DNA from: an uncultured Lachnospiraceae bacterium
GTDB taxonomy: Bacteria; Bacillota; Clostridia; Lachnospirales; Lachnospiraceae
DNA length: 64,000 nt
Reading direction: 5' to 3'
Assembly (NCBI GenBank): GCA_910586255.1
Contig: CAJUHR010000004.1
Coordinates: forward strand, 91,712-155,711
The translations under genes were made by a program, and so were the position numbers. Under the pieces are notes generated by a model, which searched no databases, was not told the DNA's origin, and saw only the letters and a program-made list of their open reading frames with translations. Of this stretch, positions 41,816 through 49,483 are shown in pieces (positions within the stretch are counted from its first letter, which is position 1; the number at the start of each line of letters is the position of its first letter).

Positions 41816-43174
41816 CTATTTTTTCAAAATATCCTGGATGTCGTCCAGTCCCTTCTGAGTGGTGACCACAATGACCGTGTCGCCTACGGCGATGGAGTCA
41901 TTGCCTCGGGGGATGATAACCTTTCCTTTTCGATGGATACATCCCAAAAGAAGATTGTTTTTCAGCTGCATGTCCTTTAAGGGAATGCCTACCACCGGAG
42001 AATTTTCCAGGATGCAGAATTCCAGCGCCTCTGCTTTGCCGTCCAGAATATGATAAAGGGTCTCCACATTACTGCCGATGGAATTTTGCATGGCCCGGAT
42101 ATAGCGCAGGATGTAGTCTGCCGTAATGTATTTGGGATAAATAATACTTCCCAGATCAAACTGATCCAGAATATTGTCAAAGGACATTCGGTTCACCTTG
42201 GTGACCAGCTTGGCCTTGGAATGTTCTCTGGCAAAGAGAGAAAGCATGATGTTTTCCTCATCCATGTTGGTCAGGGCCACAAACGCCTCGGCGCCGTCTA
42301 AGTTCTCTTCCATCAGAAGCTTTCGGCTGGTGCCGTCACCGTGGATGATCACGGCATCCGGAAGAAGCTCGCTGAGTATGTGGCAGCGGTCTATGCTCTT
42401 ATCGATGATAGCCACGCGGATCTTCATGTCCAAAAGCTGCCTGGCCAGATATACGGCAATGGTGCCGCCGCCGATAATCAGGCAGTTCTTTACCTGATTG
42501 GTGGCCAGACCGATGTTGCGGAAAAAGGCCGCCGCATTCTGAGGAGAGGCGATGATGGAAAGCAGGTCTCCGTTTTGCAGTACAAAGTTACCGTTGGGGA
42601 TGTGGGCGTCCTCTCCCCGCTCGATGCCGGCCACCAGAATATCACATTTAGCCCGGCGGGGCAGCTCTGCAATGGAGATCTGGTCTAACTGGAATTCCGG
42701 TCTGATGCGGAATTTTAAAAGCTCTACCCGTCCCTTGGCAAAGGTGTCGATCTTGATGGCCGAAGGGAAGCGAAGAAGTCTGGCAATCTCCGCGGACGCG
42801 GCTAACTCCGGGTTGATGATCATGGAGATCCCCAGGCTTTCCTTGATAAGATCGATCTCCTTGTTGTAAATGGGATTGCGGACCCTGGCTACGGTATGGC
42901 AGTCCCACTGCTTTTTGGCAATCAGGCAACATAATAGATTCAGCTCATCGGAACCGGTGACCGCGATCAGAAGATCCGTGTCAGCGACACCGGCTTCCAT
43001 AAGGGTATTGATGCTGGACCCGTTGCCGATGATCTGCATGGCATCCAGCTCCTCGGTGACGTCCTGCAGGCGCTCGGCGGAGGAATCAATGATGGTTACG
43101 TCATGGTTTTCCTGGGTCAGGCCCTCGGCCAGGGCGTAGCCCACTTTGCCGCATCCGATAATGATAATTTTCAT
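41816..43174 (-). CDS. trkA: Potassium uptake regulator TrkA
   Basis: 452 residues from the ATG at 43174, which has GGAGAAG just upstream. Two tandem RCK units: first MKIIIIGCGKVGYALAEGL with an acidic IDSS end, second NCLIIGGGTIAVYLARQLL with IDKS. Each is followed by a TrkA-C domain. It is the full-length dual type, not single-RCK KtrA. It gates TrkH in response to nucleotides. Confidence 0.94.
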   Translation of the reverse strand: MKIIIIGCGKVGYALAEGLTQENHDVTIIDSSAERLQDVTEELDAMQIIGNGSSINTLMEAGVADTDLLIAVTGSDELNLLCCLIAKKQWDCHTVARVRNPIYNKEIDLIKESLGISMIINPELAASAEIARLLRFPSAIKIDTFAKGRVELLKFRIRPEFQLDQISIAELPRRAKCDILVAGIERGEDAHIPNGNFVLQNGDLLSIIASPQNAAAFFRNIGLATNQVKNCLIIGGGTIAVYLARQLLDMKIRVAIIDKSIDRCHILSELLPDAVIIHGDGTSRKLLMEENLDGAEAFVALTNMDEENIMLSLFAREHSKAKLVTKVNRMSFDNILDQFDLGSIIYPKYITADYILRYIRAMQNSIGSNVETLYHILDGKAEALEFCILENSPVVGIPLKDMQLKNNLLLGCIHRKGKVIIPRGNDSIAVGDTVIVVTTQKGLDDIQDILKK

Positions 43175-43262
43175 GTCTTCTCCAATCGTTTTTGCATTGT
43201 ATATCTCTTGTGAGGTCACTGGTTACAGTCCCTTTGCGTACATGTGCAAAACCAGTCGTTTT

Positions 43263-43400
43263 GCCGGCTGTGGCCGGCTTTCGGCTTTTCGTTTTGCTCA
43301 TGTGGATATTTTACCACAAAATATGAGAATGTCACTAGAAAAACTGCAAAAAGCTACTTTTTTGGGGGTTTTAATTCGGGGGGAAATGTAGTATAATTTG
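43263..43400 (+). promoter_or_regulatory. trkA-serS divergent spacer with -10 box
   Basis: In the 329-base gap the clearest signal is TATAAT at 43392-43397, the probable serS -10, with only a poor -35. A small GCCGGC-TGTG-GCCGGC hairpin lies at 43263-43278. No T-box leader is present: only about 100 bases separate the -10 from serS, most of them mobile repeat. Confidence 0.45.
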
Positions 43401-43465
43401 GTTACTGTTCACGCTATGGCTAATCACTTCTCTGATTAGTCATGGGCCGGTATGGTTATGGAGCA
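43401..43465 (+). mobile_element. Short MITE-like repeat, type B (B3), with 8-bp flanking repeat
   Basis: 65 bases starting GTTACTGTTCACG, with the type B hairpin (GGCTAATCA/TGATTAGTC), ending at GGAGCA without a right inverted end. ATAATTTG abuts it on both sides (43393-43400 and 43466-43473). The left copy includes most of the serS -10, so the insertion lies at or just after the promoter and must be in the leader RNA. Confidence 0.75.
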
Positions 43466-43503
43466 ATAATTTGAGAATTACGAGAAGAAATCAGGAGGAG
43501 ATT

Positions 43504-44793
43504 ATGTTAGATCTAAAATTTGTCCGTGAGAATCCGGAGATTGTGAAGAAGAATATTGAGAATAAATTTCAATTTGACAAGCTTCCTTTGGTGGATCAGG
43601 TGATTGAGCTGGACGGGAAGAACCGGGCAGCCAAGGCGGAGGCGGACGGTCTCAGAGCCATGCGCAACAAGCTTTCCAAGCAGATCGGTCAGCTGATGAG
43701 CCAGGGAAAGAGGGAGGAGGCCGAGGCGGTGAAGGCTCAGGTGACGGCCAATGCCAACCGGCTGGCGGAGCTAGAGGCTCAGGAGACTGAGCTGGAGGCT
43801 CAGGTCCTAAAGATTATGATGACCATCCCCAACATCATTGATCCCAGCGTGCCTATCGGCAAGGATGACAGCGAGAATGTGGAGATTGAGAAATTCGGGG
43901 AGCCGGTGGTGCCGGATTTTGAGATCCCCTATCACACGGATATTATGAAAACCTTTGACGGCATTGATCTGGATGCCGCCGGCAAGGTGGCGGGCAATGG
44001 CTTTTATTACCTGATGGGAGATATTGCCAGACTTCATTCCGCAGTGATTGCCTATGCCAGGGATTTCATGATTGACCGGGGCTTTACTTACTGTGTGCCG
44101 CCCTTTATGATCCGCAGCAATGTGGTTACCGGCGTTATGTCCTTTGCGGAGATGGATGCCATGATGTATAAGATTGAGGGGGAGGATCTGTATCTGATCG
44201 GCACCAGCGAACATTCCATGATCGGCAAGTTTATTGACACCATCACTCCGGAGGAGCAGCTTCCCAAGACCATGACCAGCTATTCTCCCTGCTTCCGCAA
44301 GGAGAAAGGAGCCCACGGCATCGAGGAGCGGGGCGTGTACAGGATCCATCAGTTTGAGAAGCAGGAGATGATTGTGGTATGCAGACCGGAGGAGTCTCCC
44401 ATGTGGTATGACAGACTGTGGCAGAATACGGTGGATCTGTTCCGCTCGCTGGATATTCCGGTGAGAACCTTAGAGTGCTGTTCCGGGGATTTGGCGGATC
44501 TGAAGGTAAAATCCTGCGATGTGGAGGCCTGGTCTCCCAGACAGAAGAAGTACTTTGAGGTTGGCTCCTGCTCCAACTTAGGAGATGCCCAGGCCCGCCG
44601 CTTAAAGATCCGGGTGGACGGGGAGAAGGGCAAGTATTTTGCCCACACCCTCAACAACACGGTGGTGGCTCCGCCCCGCATGCTGATCGCATTTTTGGAG
44701 AATAACCTGCAGGCGGACGGGACGGTAAAAATCCCGGGGGCCCTTCAAATGTATATGGGAGGCATGGAGGTGATGGCGCCGAAGAAAGCCTGA
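43504..44793 (+). CDS. serS: Seryl-tRNA synthetase
   Basis: 429 residues from ATG 43504 (AGGAGG at 43493-43498). The N-terminal coiled-coil arm (about 25-105) binds the tRNA-Ser long arm. The class II core has motif 2 in FRKEKGAHGIEERGVYRIHQFEKQE and motif 3 in NNTVVAPPRMLIAFLENN. The serine-site loop reads GTSEHSMIG where the E. coli enzyme has TAEVPLT, a variant I associate with clostridial enzymes. It charges tRNA-Ser and, with partner enzymes, tRNA-Sec. Confidence 0.95.
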   Translation: MLDLKFVRENPEIVKKNIENKFQFDKLPLVDQVIELDGKNRAAKAEADGLRAMRNKLSKQIGQLMSQGKREEAEAVKAQVTANANRLAELEAQETELEAQVLKIMMTIPNIIDPSVPIGKDDSENVEIEKFGEPVVPDFEIPYHTDIMKTFDGIDLDAAGKVAGNGFYYLMGDIARLHSAVIAYARDFMIDRGFTYCVPPFMIRSNVVTGVMSFAEMDAMMYKIEGEDLYLIGTSEHSMIGKFIDTITPEEQLPKTMTSYSPCFRKEKGAHGIEERGVYRIHQFEKQEMIVVCRPEESPMWYDRLWQNTVDLFRSLDIPVRTLECCSGDLADLKVKSCDVEAWSPRQKKYFEVGSCSNLGDAQARRLKIRVDGEKGKYFAHTLNNTVVAPPRMLIAFLENNLQADGTVKIPGALQMYMGGMEVMAPKKA

Positions 44794-44848
44794 CCGCCTG
44801 AATTGTTACAGAGAAGCCCGAAAAAACACAAAAAGAGACAAAAAGTAA

Positions 44849-44877
44849 TAGACAAAAGAGGCGGAATAGAGTAAAAT
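44849..44877 (+). promoter_or_regulatory. Promoter for membrane protein gene
   Basis: TAGACA (44849-44854), 17 bases, TAAAAT (44872-44877), each one mismatch from consensus. Confidence 0.75.
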
Positions 44878-44950
44878 TATAGGCGGTCAGCCAGGATTCG
44901 GTATCCTGGTCCGGCCGCATTAAAGAAAGTGGAAGAAGGGAGAACCGGAT

Positions 44951-45442
44951 ATGAAACCATGGAATGTGGTTGTGGACGGAACGCAGTACGAGATCAAGGC
45001 AAAGGGCGGCAAGCTGGTTGTCAATGGCGAGAAGAAAAAGCTTAAAAACCTTATGTCGAAAAAGGACGGCATGTGGAAGATATATGAACTTCCCTTAGGG
45101 CCGAAGAAAGCAGAATACTATGTAAACACCTGGGTTGGGGGAGCCAAGCTGGTGATGGACGGACGAGACTGTGCCACAGGGCAGCCTTACACGCCGCCGA
45201 ATCTTCCAAAGTGGGCTTATATATTCATGGTGATTCATCTTTTGTACATATTTTTCCTGCTGGGCGGAGCTCTGGGTGTGCTTACGGCCTTTTTGGGACT
45301 TATGGCAACCATCTCTGTTTCCTGTAACAATAACTTCTCCACTCCGGTGAAGGTTCTTTTGAATATCGGGATTCTGGTAGGATTTGCCGTGATTGATCTG
45401 GGCATTGTATTTGCGGTGACCGGTCTGGTGGGATCTCTCTGA
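44951..45442 (+). CDS. Hypothetical membrane protein with N-terminal soluble domain
   Basis: 163 residues. I do not recognise the family. Residues 1-85 are a compact beta-rich, lysine-rich domain beginning KPWNVVVDGTQYEIKAKGG, with three W residues. Two or three hydrophobic segments follow (about 93-125 and 135-160). The gene has its own good promoter and a strong terminator, so it is a real single-gene unit. The soluble part may bind lipid headgroups or a wall glycan, but nothing in the sequence proves it. Confidence 0.7.
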   Translation: MKPWNVVVDGTQYEIKAKGGKLVVNGEKKKLKNLMSKKDGMWKIYELPLGPKKAEYYVNTWVGGAKLVMDGRDCATGQPYTPPNLPKWAYIFMVIHLLYIFFLLGGALGVLTAFLGLMATISVSCNNNFSTPVKVLLNIGILVGFAVIDLGIVFAVTGLVGSL

Positions 45443-45445
45443 TAA

Positions 45446-45470
45446 CCGGCGCTTCGGCGCCGGATTTTTT
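45446..45470 (+). terminator. Strong terminator
   Basis: CCGGCGC-TTCG-GCGCCGG followed by ATTTTTT: a perfect stem with a UUCG tetraloop. Confidence 0.93.
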
Positions 45471-45526
45471 CACGATGTCTGCAGGAAGGAATATGGCGCC
45501 TTTTTGCAAAAAATAAGGAGACAAAC

Positions 45527-46381
45527 ATGAATGTATTCAGTGAATTGATTCACTCGGTTTATGATTTAAAGAGTTATGGCATTTTTTTGAAGGACAAAAA
45601 AAGGAAAACCTTTTTGTTTGGTTTTCTCCTGGTGCTTATCTATTTTCTTGTGACCGTTATTCTGCCCTTTGTCCAATTCCAGGTATCCACTGGCGGTTTT
45701 GTGAGAATCGTGGAGGAATTGGTGCCGGATTTTACCATTGCAGACGGCCGTCTGGATATGGAGAAGCAGTTTGAGTACGCGGAGGGCGACACATATATAT
45801 TCATTGACACGAAAAATGAGGACATGGCTCAGGAGAAGGTTATAGAGAATCTGCGCAGATACAGCACGGTAATGATTCTGGATTCCCGAAATGTAATCGT
45901 CAAGAGCAACGGGCAGGTGCAGACGCTGGATATTGATGATCTGGATTTTGAGATCACCAAGTCGGAGCTGGTTGAGATGGCAAAGCCTATTGTGAGCCTT
46001 GTTCTTGGACTGGTGATGATCATTGCCTTTATTTTCATGGAGGCGAGCTTTTTCTTCGGCGTGTTGTTTGTGGGATTGTTCGGGATGATTGTGGCCTCCT
46101 GTCTGCAGGCAAAGCTGACTTTCGGAGAGCTCTACAAGCTGGGAATTTATACCAGGACCACACCTCTGATTATCAAGGCAGTGTTTTCCTTCCTTCCTGT
46201 GGGCATCCCCTTCTACCCGGTTATCAGCCTGGGGATCTCTCTGGCTTATCTGGCAGGGGGTATACGAAGGATGAACACCAAGGAGCTGGGCGGACAGCCG
46301 GTGGTTTTCTATTCGGAGGGAATGGAAGAGGACCGGTGGAGCCGCCCTGGGGAGGATGGGGACGGATGGAATCGCCCCTGA
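45527..46381 (+). CDS. DUF1189 family membrane protein
   Basis: 284 residues. One membrane helix near 30-52, an extracytoplasmic stretch of about 100 residues (PDFTIADGRLDMEKQFEYAEGDTYIFIDT), then four helices from about 150. This is the DUF1189 layout. The gene family is of unknown function. A 20-residue tail rich in Trp, Arg, Asp and Gly ends the protein. Convergent with rqcH, 13 bases apart. Confidence 0.85.
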   Translation: MNVFSELIHSVYDLKSYGIFLKDKKRKTFLFGFLLVLIYFLVTVILPFVQFQVSTGGFVRIVEELVPDFTIADGRLDMEKQFEYAEGDTYIFIDTKNEDMAQEKVIENLRRYSTVMILDSRNVIVKSNGQVQTLDIDDLDFEITKSELVEMAKPIVSLVLGLVMIIAFIFMEASFFFGVLFVGLFGMIVASCLQAKLTFGELYKLGIYTRTTPLIIKAVFSFLPVGIPFYPVISLGISLAYLAGGIRRMNTKELGGQPVVFYSEGMEEDRWSRPGEDGDGWNRP

Positions 46382-46394
46382 TTGATCTTTAGAG

Positions 46395-48137
46395 TTAATT
46401 TATTTCCTTTAGGAAAAGTCCCGGCGTTGCCATGAGAGAGTAGTTGGTGTGGTAGATGACAAAGCCGGGAGCTCCTCCGGCGGCTTTTTTGACATGCTTG
46501 CGCTGGATATAATCGATCTCTACCTTCTCATTGCCCCGACCCTTGGAGTACCAGGCAGCCAGAGCGCCGGCTTCCTCAAATACCCGGTCAGGCAGCTCTT
46601 TTCCCTCTGTCTTTACTACCACGTGGGACCCGGGGATGCCCTTGGCGTGGAACCACCAGTCTCCGCCGCCGGCGATTTTGAAGGTGACCTCCTCGTTTTG
46701 GTAGTTGTTTTTTCCTACATAGACATGAAAGCCATCGGTGGAAAGATAGTGGAAGGGGCGGCTGGTAATCTTCGCCTTTTTCCCGCCGGGGCTTCTTTTT
46801 TTGATAAAACCAAATTCGGTCAGCTCCTCCTTGACGGGCACTAAGTCTTCCTCTCTGGTGGCAATGTCTAAGGCGGCGCTGATGGACTCTAGGTGGTCGA
46901 TTTCCTGCCTGGTCTCCTTCACCATTTCGGTCATGGCCTCCCAGGTCCGCTTAAGCTTGTTATATTTGGCAAAATATTTCTGAGAATTTTCCTGGGCAGT
47001 GAGCCGGGGATCCAGGGGGATGCGAATCCTCTCATTGGTGTAATAGTTTAAGCATTCCAATTCTTTTTCCCCTCCGGACAGCTCATAGCCGTAGGTGGTC
47101 AAAAGCTCTCCCCAGATCTTATAGCGCTCCCGCTTTTCGGTATCCTTTAACTGTTTTTGCTGGAGATCGTATTTTTTATAATTTCTCTCCAAGGCTGTCT
47201 GGACGATCCGGCGCAGGTCATAGGATTTCTGGCGGATGCGGGTCAATACGCTTTTTTCCGCATAGTAGATATTTAACAGGGCGCTGACGGAAGGATAGCT
47301 TCTTGTCTCGTATCCGTCTCCCCAAAGGCAGGTCAGAGGAACAGAGGCAAACTCTGCCGGCTCCCCCTTTTGATAGATAATGACAGGAGAGAAGCAGCCG
47401 TTTTTTACGTCTTCCATCATAAGGGACAGTCTGCGGTATAAATGGCACAGCTCCGTCCGGGACAGTTCATTGGCGGAAAGATCGCTGTCTATGGAGGCCA
47501 AATGGCACAGCTCCTCTCCCATAATAGGGCTGATACCGGTCAGCTTCTGATAGAGGGCCTTCTGGACAGGGGACGGGGTGGTGTGGATGAGTTCAATAAA
47601 TTCTTCCTCTGTAACAGTGAGGGGATCGGATTTTTCTGTGGTTTGAGGAATGAAATATGTTCGACCCGGCAGCACTTCCCGAACGGAGCTGACCTGGGAG
47701 GAAATGTGTTTGATGCTGTCTAAGATAGTTTTGTCCTCCCTGCAGAAGATGATGTTGCTGTGCTTGCCCATCAGCTCAACTATCAGCAGCTTGCGGCGCA
47801 GATCCCCCATCTCGTCCAGATGTTCAATGGTAAATTCCAAGATTCTCTCCAGTCCCGGCTGGCTTACCTTTACAATCTTGCCGGAGCCGATGTGCTTGCG
47901 GAGCAGCATACAGAAGTTGGGGGCAGTGAGAGGCCCAGGCTTGTTTGTGTCCGTGAAACAGACCAGAGGAAGGCTGGCGCTGGCAGAGAGGGAAAGGCGC
48001 AGGGTCTCCCGGTTGTTCTTTACAGTGAGGAGAAGCTCATCCTTTTCCGGCTGGGCGATTTTGCTGATACGTCCTCCCTCCAGCTTCTGCCTGATATCGT
48101 GGGCCAAATTTGCGATAACGATTCCATCCAATGCCAT
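46395..48137 (-). CDS. rqcH: RqcH/Rqc2 homologue (NFACT protein), ribosome quality control
   Basis: 580 residues. The NFACT-N domain starts MALDGIVIANLAHDIRQKLEGGRI; a coiled-coil middle follows (RNYKKYDLQQKQLKDTEKRERYK), then the NFACT-R domain with HAKGIPGSHVVVKT and a terminal basic segment YIQRKHVKKA. Bacterial RqcH binds the 50S subunit with a stalled chain and recruits tRNA-Ala to add alanine tails that mark it for degradation. Older annotations call it a fibronectin-binding protein. It has its own promoter and a structured leader. Confidence 0.93.
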   Translation of the reverse strand: MALDGIVIANLAHDIRQKLEGGRISKIAQPEKDELLLTVKNNRETLRLSLSASASLPLVCFTDTNKPGPLTAPNFCMLLRKHIGSGKIVKVSQPGLERILEFTIEHLDEMGDLRRKLLIVELMGKHSNIIFCREDKTILDSIKHISSQVSSVREVLPGRTYFIPQTTEKSDPLTVTEEEFIELIHTTPSPVQKALYQKLTGISPIMGEELCHLASIDSDLSANELSRTELCHLYRRLSLMMEDVKNGCFSPVIIYQKGEPAEFASVPLTCLWGDGYETRSYPSVSALLNIYYAEKSVLTRIRQKSYDLRRIVQTALERNYKKYDLQQKQLKDTEKRERYKIWGELLTTYGYELSGGEKELECLNYYTNERIRIPLDPRLTAQENSQKYFAKYNKLKRTWEAMTEMVKETRQEIDHLESISAALDIATREEDLVPVKEELTEFGFIKKRSPGGKKAKITSRPFHYLSTDGFHVYVGKNNYQNEEVTFKIAGGGDWWFHAKGIPGSHVVVKTEGKELPDRVFEEAGALAAWYSKGRGNEKVEIDYIQRKHVKKAAGGAPGFVIYHTNYSLMATPGLFLKEIN

Positions 48138-48162
48138 GGTGTATACTCCTTTTTATAGATAT

Positions 48163-48214
48163 GTACTTGGGAAAGCTTTCCGTGGCCGATTCGGCGGGAG
48201 GCTTTCCTGAGTAC
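48163..48214. other. Long imperfect hairpin in the rqcH leader
   Basis: GTACTTGGGAAAGC (48163-48176) faces GCTTTCCTGAGTAC (48201-48214), with further pairing inside (GCCGA/TCGGC). The G-U pairs make it nearly continuous as plus-strand RNA and slightly interrupted as minus-strand RNA. It lies between the rqcH promoter and start codon. Confidence 0.55.
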
Positions 48215-48258
48215 GTGATTTGTCGGAACCTTATAGGTTTTTGGAAAGTCATAAGGGG

Positions 48259-48287
48259 ATTATACAGGAATTTAGATGGATTGACAA
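48259..48287 (-). promoter_or_regulatory. Promoter for rqcH
   Basis: On the minus strand TTGTCA, 17 bases, TATAAT (plus-strand ATTATA 48259-48264). It predicts a leader of roughly 110 bases holding the long hairpin. Confidence 0.8.
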
Positions 48288-48306
48288 GGTTTTGGGACAG
48301 AAACGG

Positions 48307-48579
48307 CTACGGAATCACACCCAGCTGGCGGAACATGGCAAATACATAGGGAGCTCCAAAGACATTGAGGGCCTTGGGACCGGTGATGGTGTGCTTGGTA
48401 TCTGCCTGGATCTTTAAAAATGCCTTCTCAAAGGTGGCCCTTGTGATGGATTTTTTCTTTCGGTCCGTGAAAAATTCCCCGCCCCGGATGGTGTAAGTAA
48501 AGGGGAGGCCCTTGGCTGTATAGAAGGTTTCTCCCTGATGGGCAATGATTGTGTCCCATAAATTTTCTATTGTGATCAT
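48307..48579 (-). CDS. Conserved small protein of unknown function
   Basis: 90 residues: MITIENLWDTIIAHQGETFYTAKGLPFTYTIRGGEFF then an Arg/Lys-rich helix and a GPKALNVFGAPYVFAMF end. I do not recognise a named family, although the composition and sharp features suggest a conserved protein with a possible nucleic-acid-binding role. It has a clean promoter. Upstream of rqcH on the same strand. Confidence 0.7.
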   Translation of the reverse strand: MITIENLWDTIIAHQGETFYTAKGLPFTYTIRGGEFFTDRKKKSITRATFEKAFLKIQADTKHTITGPKALNVFGAPYVFAMFRQLGVIP

Positions 48580-48622
48580 TGGTAGGCTGCCTTTCGGAAA
48601 ATGTCTGGTGGTTATTGATATG

Positions 48623-48651
48623 ATTATAGCGGAGTTTTGAGAGTTTTACAA
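48623..48651 (-). promoter_or_regulatory. Promoter for the 90-residue protein gene
   Basis: On the minus strand TTGTAA, 17 bases, TATAAT, about 45 bases before the start codon. Confidence 0.75.
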
Positions 48652-48691
48652 TATATAGTTGTAAAAAATAATTGTTACTTATAATACGAGT

Positions 48692-48870
48692 ATCACAGTT
48701 GGCGGGGCGGGGAAAAACGGATGAAAACAGGCGTCAAGCTTGCTTGTAAGACTGTTTTTATCCGTTTTTCCCCATTGGGCGAACGCACGATGCTTCTTGT
48801 TCGGCGTAAGCCGGACAAAAGATGCGCCCCCGCCGCAGACGATTTCAAATGGGTATATACTGTTCCGTCT
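48692..48870 (+). repeat. Structured repeat, type A with a type B right end (A2)
   Basis: It aligns with A1 over the hairpin AAAAACGGATGAAAACAG and through CTTCTTGTTCGGCGTAAGCC. After GCCCCC it switches to the module CGCAGACGATTTCAAATGGG found at the right of type B copies. The ends are decayed (ACAGTTGGCGGGG at left, ACTGTTC at right) and no target duplication was found. It fills most of the 388-base gap; the rest is AT-rich leader of the bactofilin gene. Confidence 0.75.
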
Positions 48871-48967
48871 GAAAATGTTACAAAATTATTAAAGGCCATT
48901 GCTTTTTTGTTCTGAAAGTATTAATATATAGGAATCAGAAGGATTTTGACCAAAGCAGGGAGGAAAT

Positions 48968-49477
48968 ATGTTTAATACAAAGAAGAAAACAGATTCGGTT
49001 GGTACAGGGATGATCAATACGATTATCGGAAACAATTCTAAGATTGAGGGTGTTTTGGTGGCTTCGGATCCCACCCGGGTCGATGGGCTTTTGCAGGGGG
49101 AGATTTTGTCGAAAAGCTCGGTGATTGTAGGAGAGAGCGGTGTGGTAAAGGGGGACATCCGCGCGGTGGAGATTCTGGTGGCCGGAACGGTCTATGGGAA
49201 TCTGAAAGCGGAGGAGCGGATTGAGCTGACGGAGACAGGACGGGTGCTTGGCGATCTTGTGACGAAAAGTCTGGTGATTGATGAGGGCGCTTCCTTTAAG
49301 GGAAATTGTACCATGGAGGTTCTGGAGGAGAAAAAGGCTCCGGAGAATATCCGTGGGGATTTTCCGGCAGAGAAGCCTTCCTTAGAGAAGGAGCAGCAGG
49401 ATAAACAAAAGGAGAACGGGCACAATAAGGAAAACGGAAGCGGACAAGACAAGCAAAAAGGGAATGAAAAGAAATAA
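48968..49477 (+). CDS. Bactofilin (polymer-forming cytoskeletal protein)
   Basis: 169 residues. The central beta-helix repeats (IIGNNSKIEGVL, DGLLQGEILSKSSVIVGESGVVKGDIRAVEILVAGTVYGNL) identify a bactofilin. A charged, disordered tail (Lys, Glu, Gln, Asn) follows from about 120. Bactofilins polymerise without nucleotides and often recruit wall hydrolases. The next gene, 6 bases later, encodes such a hydrolase. Confidence 0.92.
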   Translation: MFNTKKKTDSVGTGMINTIIGNNSKIEGVLVASDPTRVDGLLQGEILSKSSVIVGESGVVKGDIRAVEILVAGTVYGNLKAEERIELTETGRVLGDLVTKSLVIDEGASFKGNCTMEVLEEKKAPENIRGDFPAEKPSLEKEQQDKQKENGHNKENGSGQDKQKGNEKK

Positions 49478-49483
49478 GCGCCG

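Noticed and set aside
43401..43503. A T-box leader before serS
   Set aside because: Only about 100 bases lie between the -10 and the start, mostly a mobile repeat; no specifier loop or T-box sequence and no terminator are present.
46395..48137. Fibronectin-binding adhesin
   Set aside because: The NFACT-N/NFACT-R layout identifies the ribosome quality-control factor RqcH; there is no signal peptide or wall anchor.
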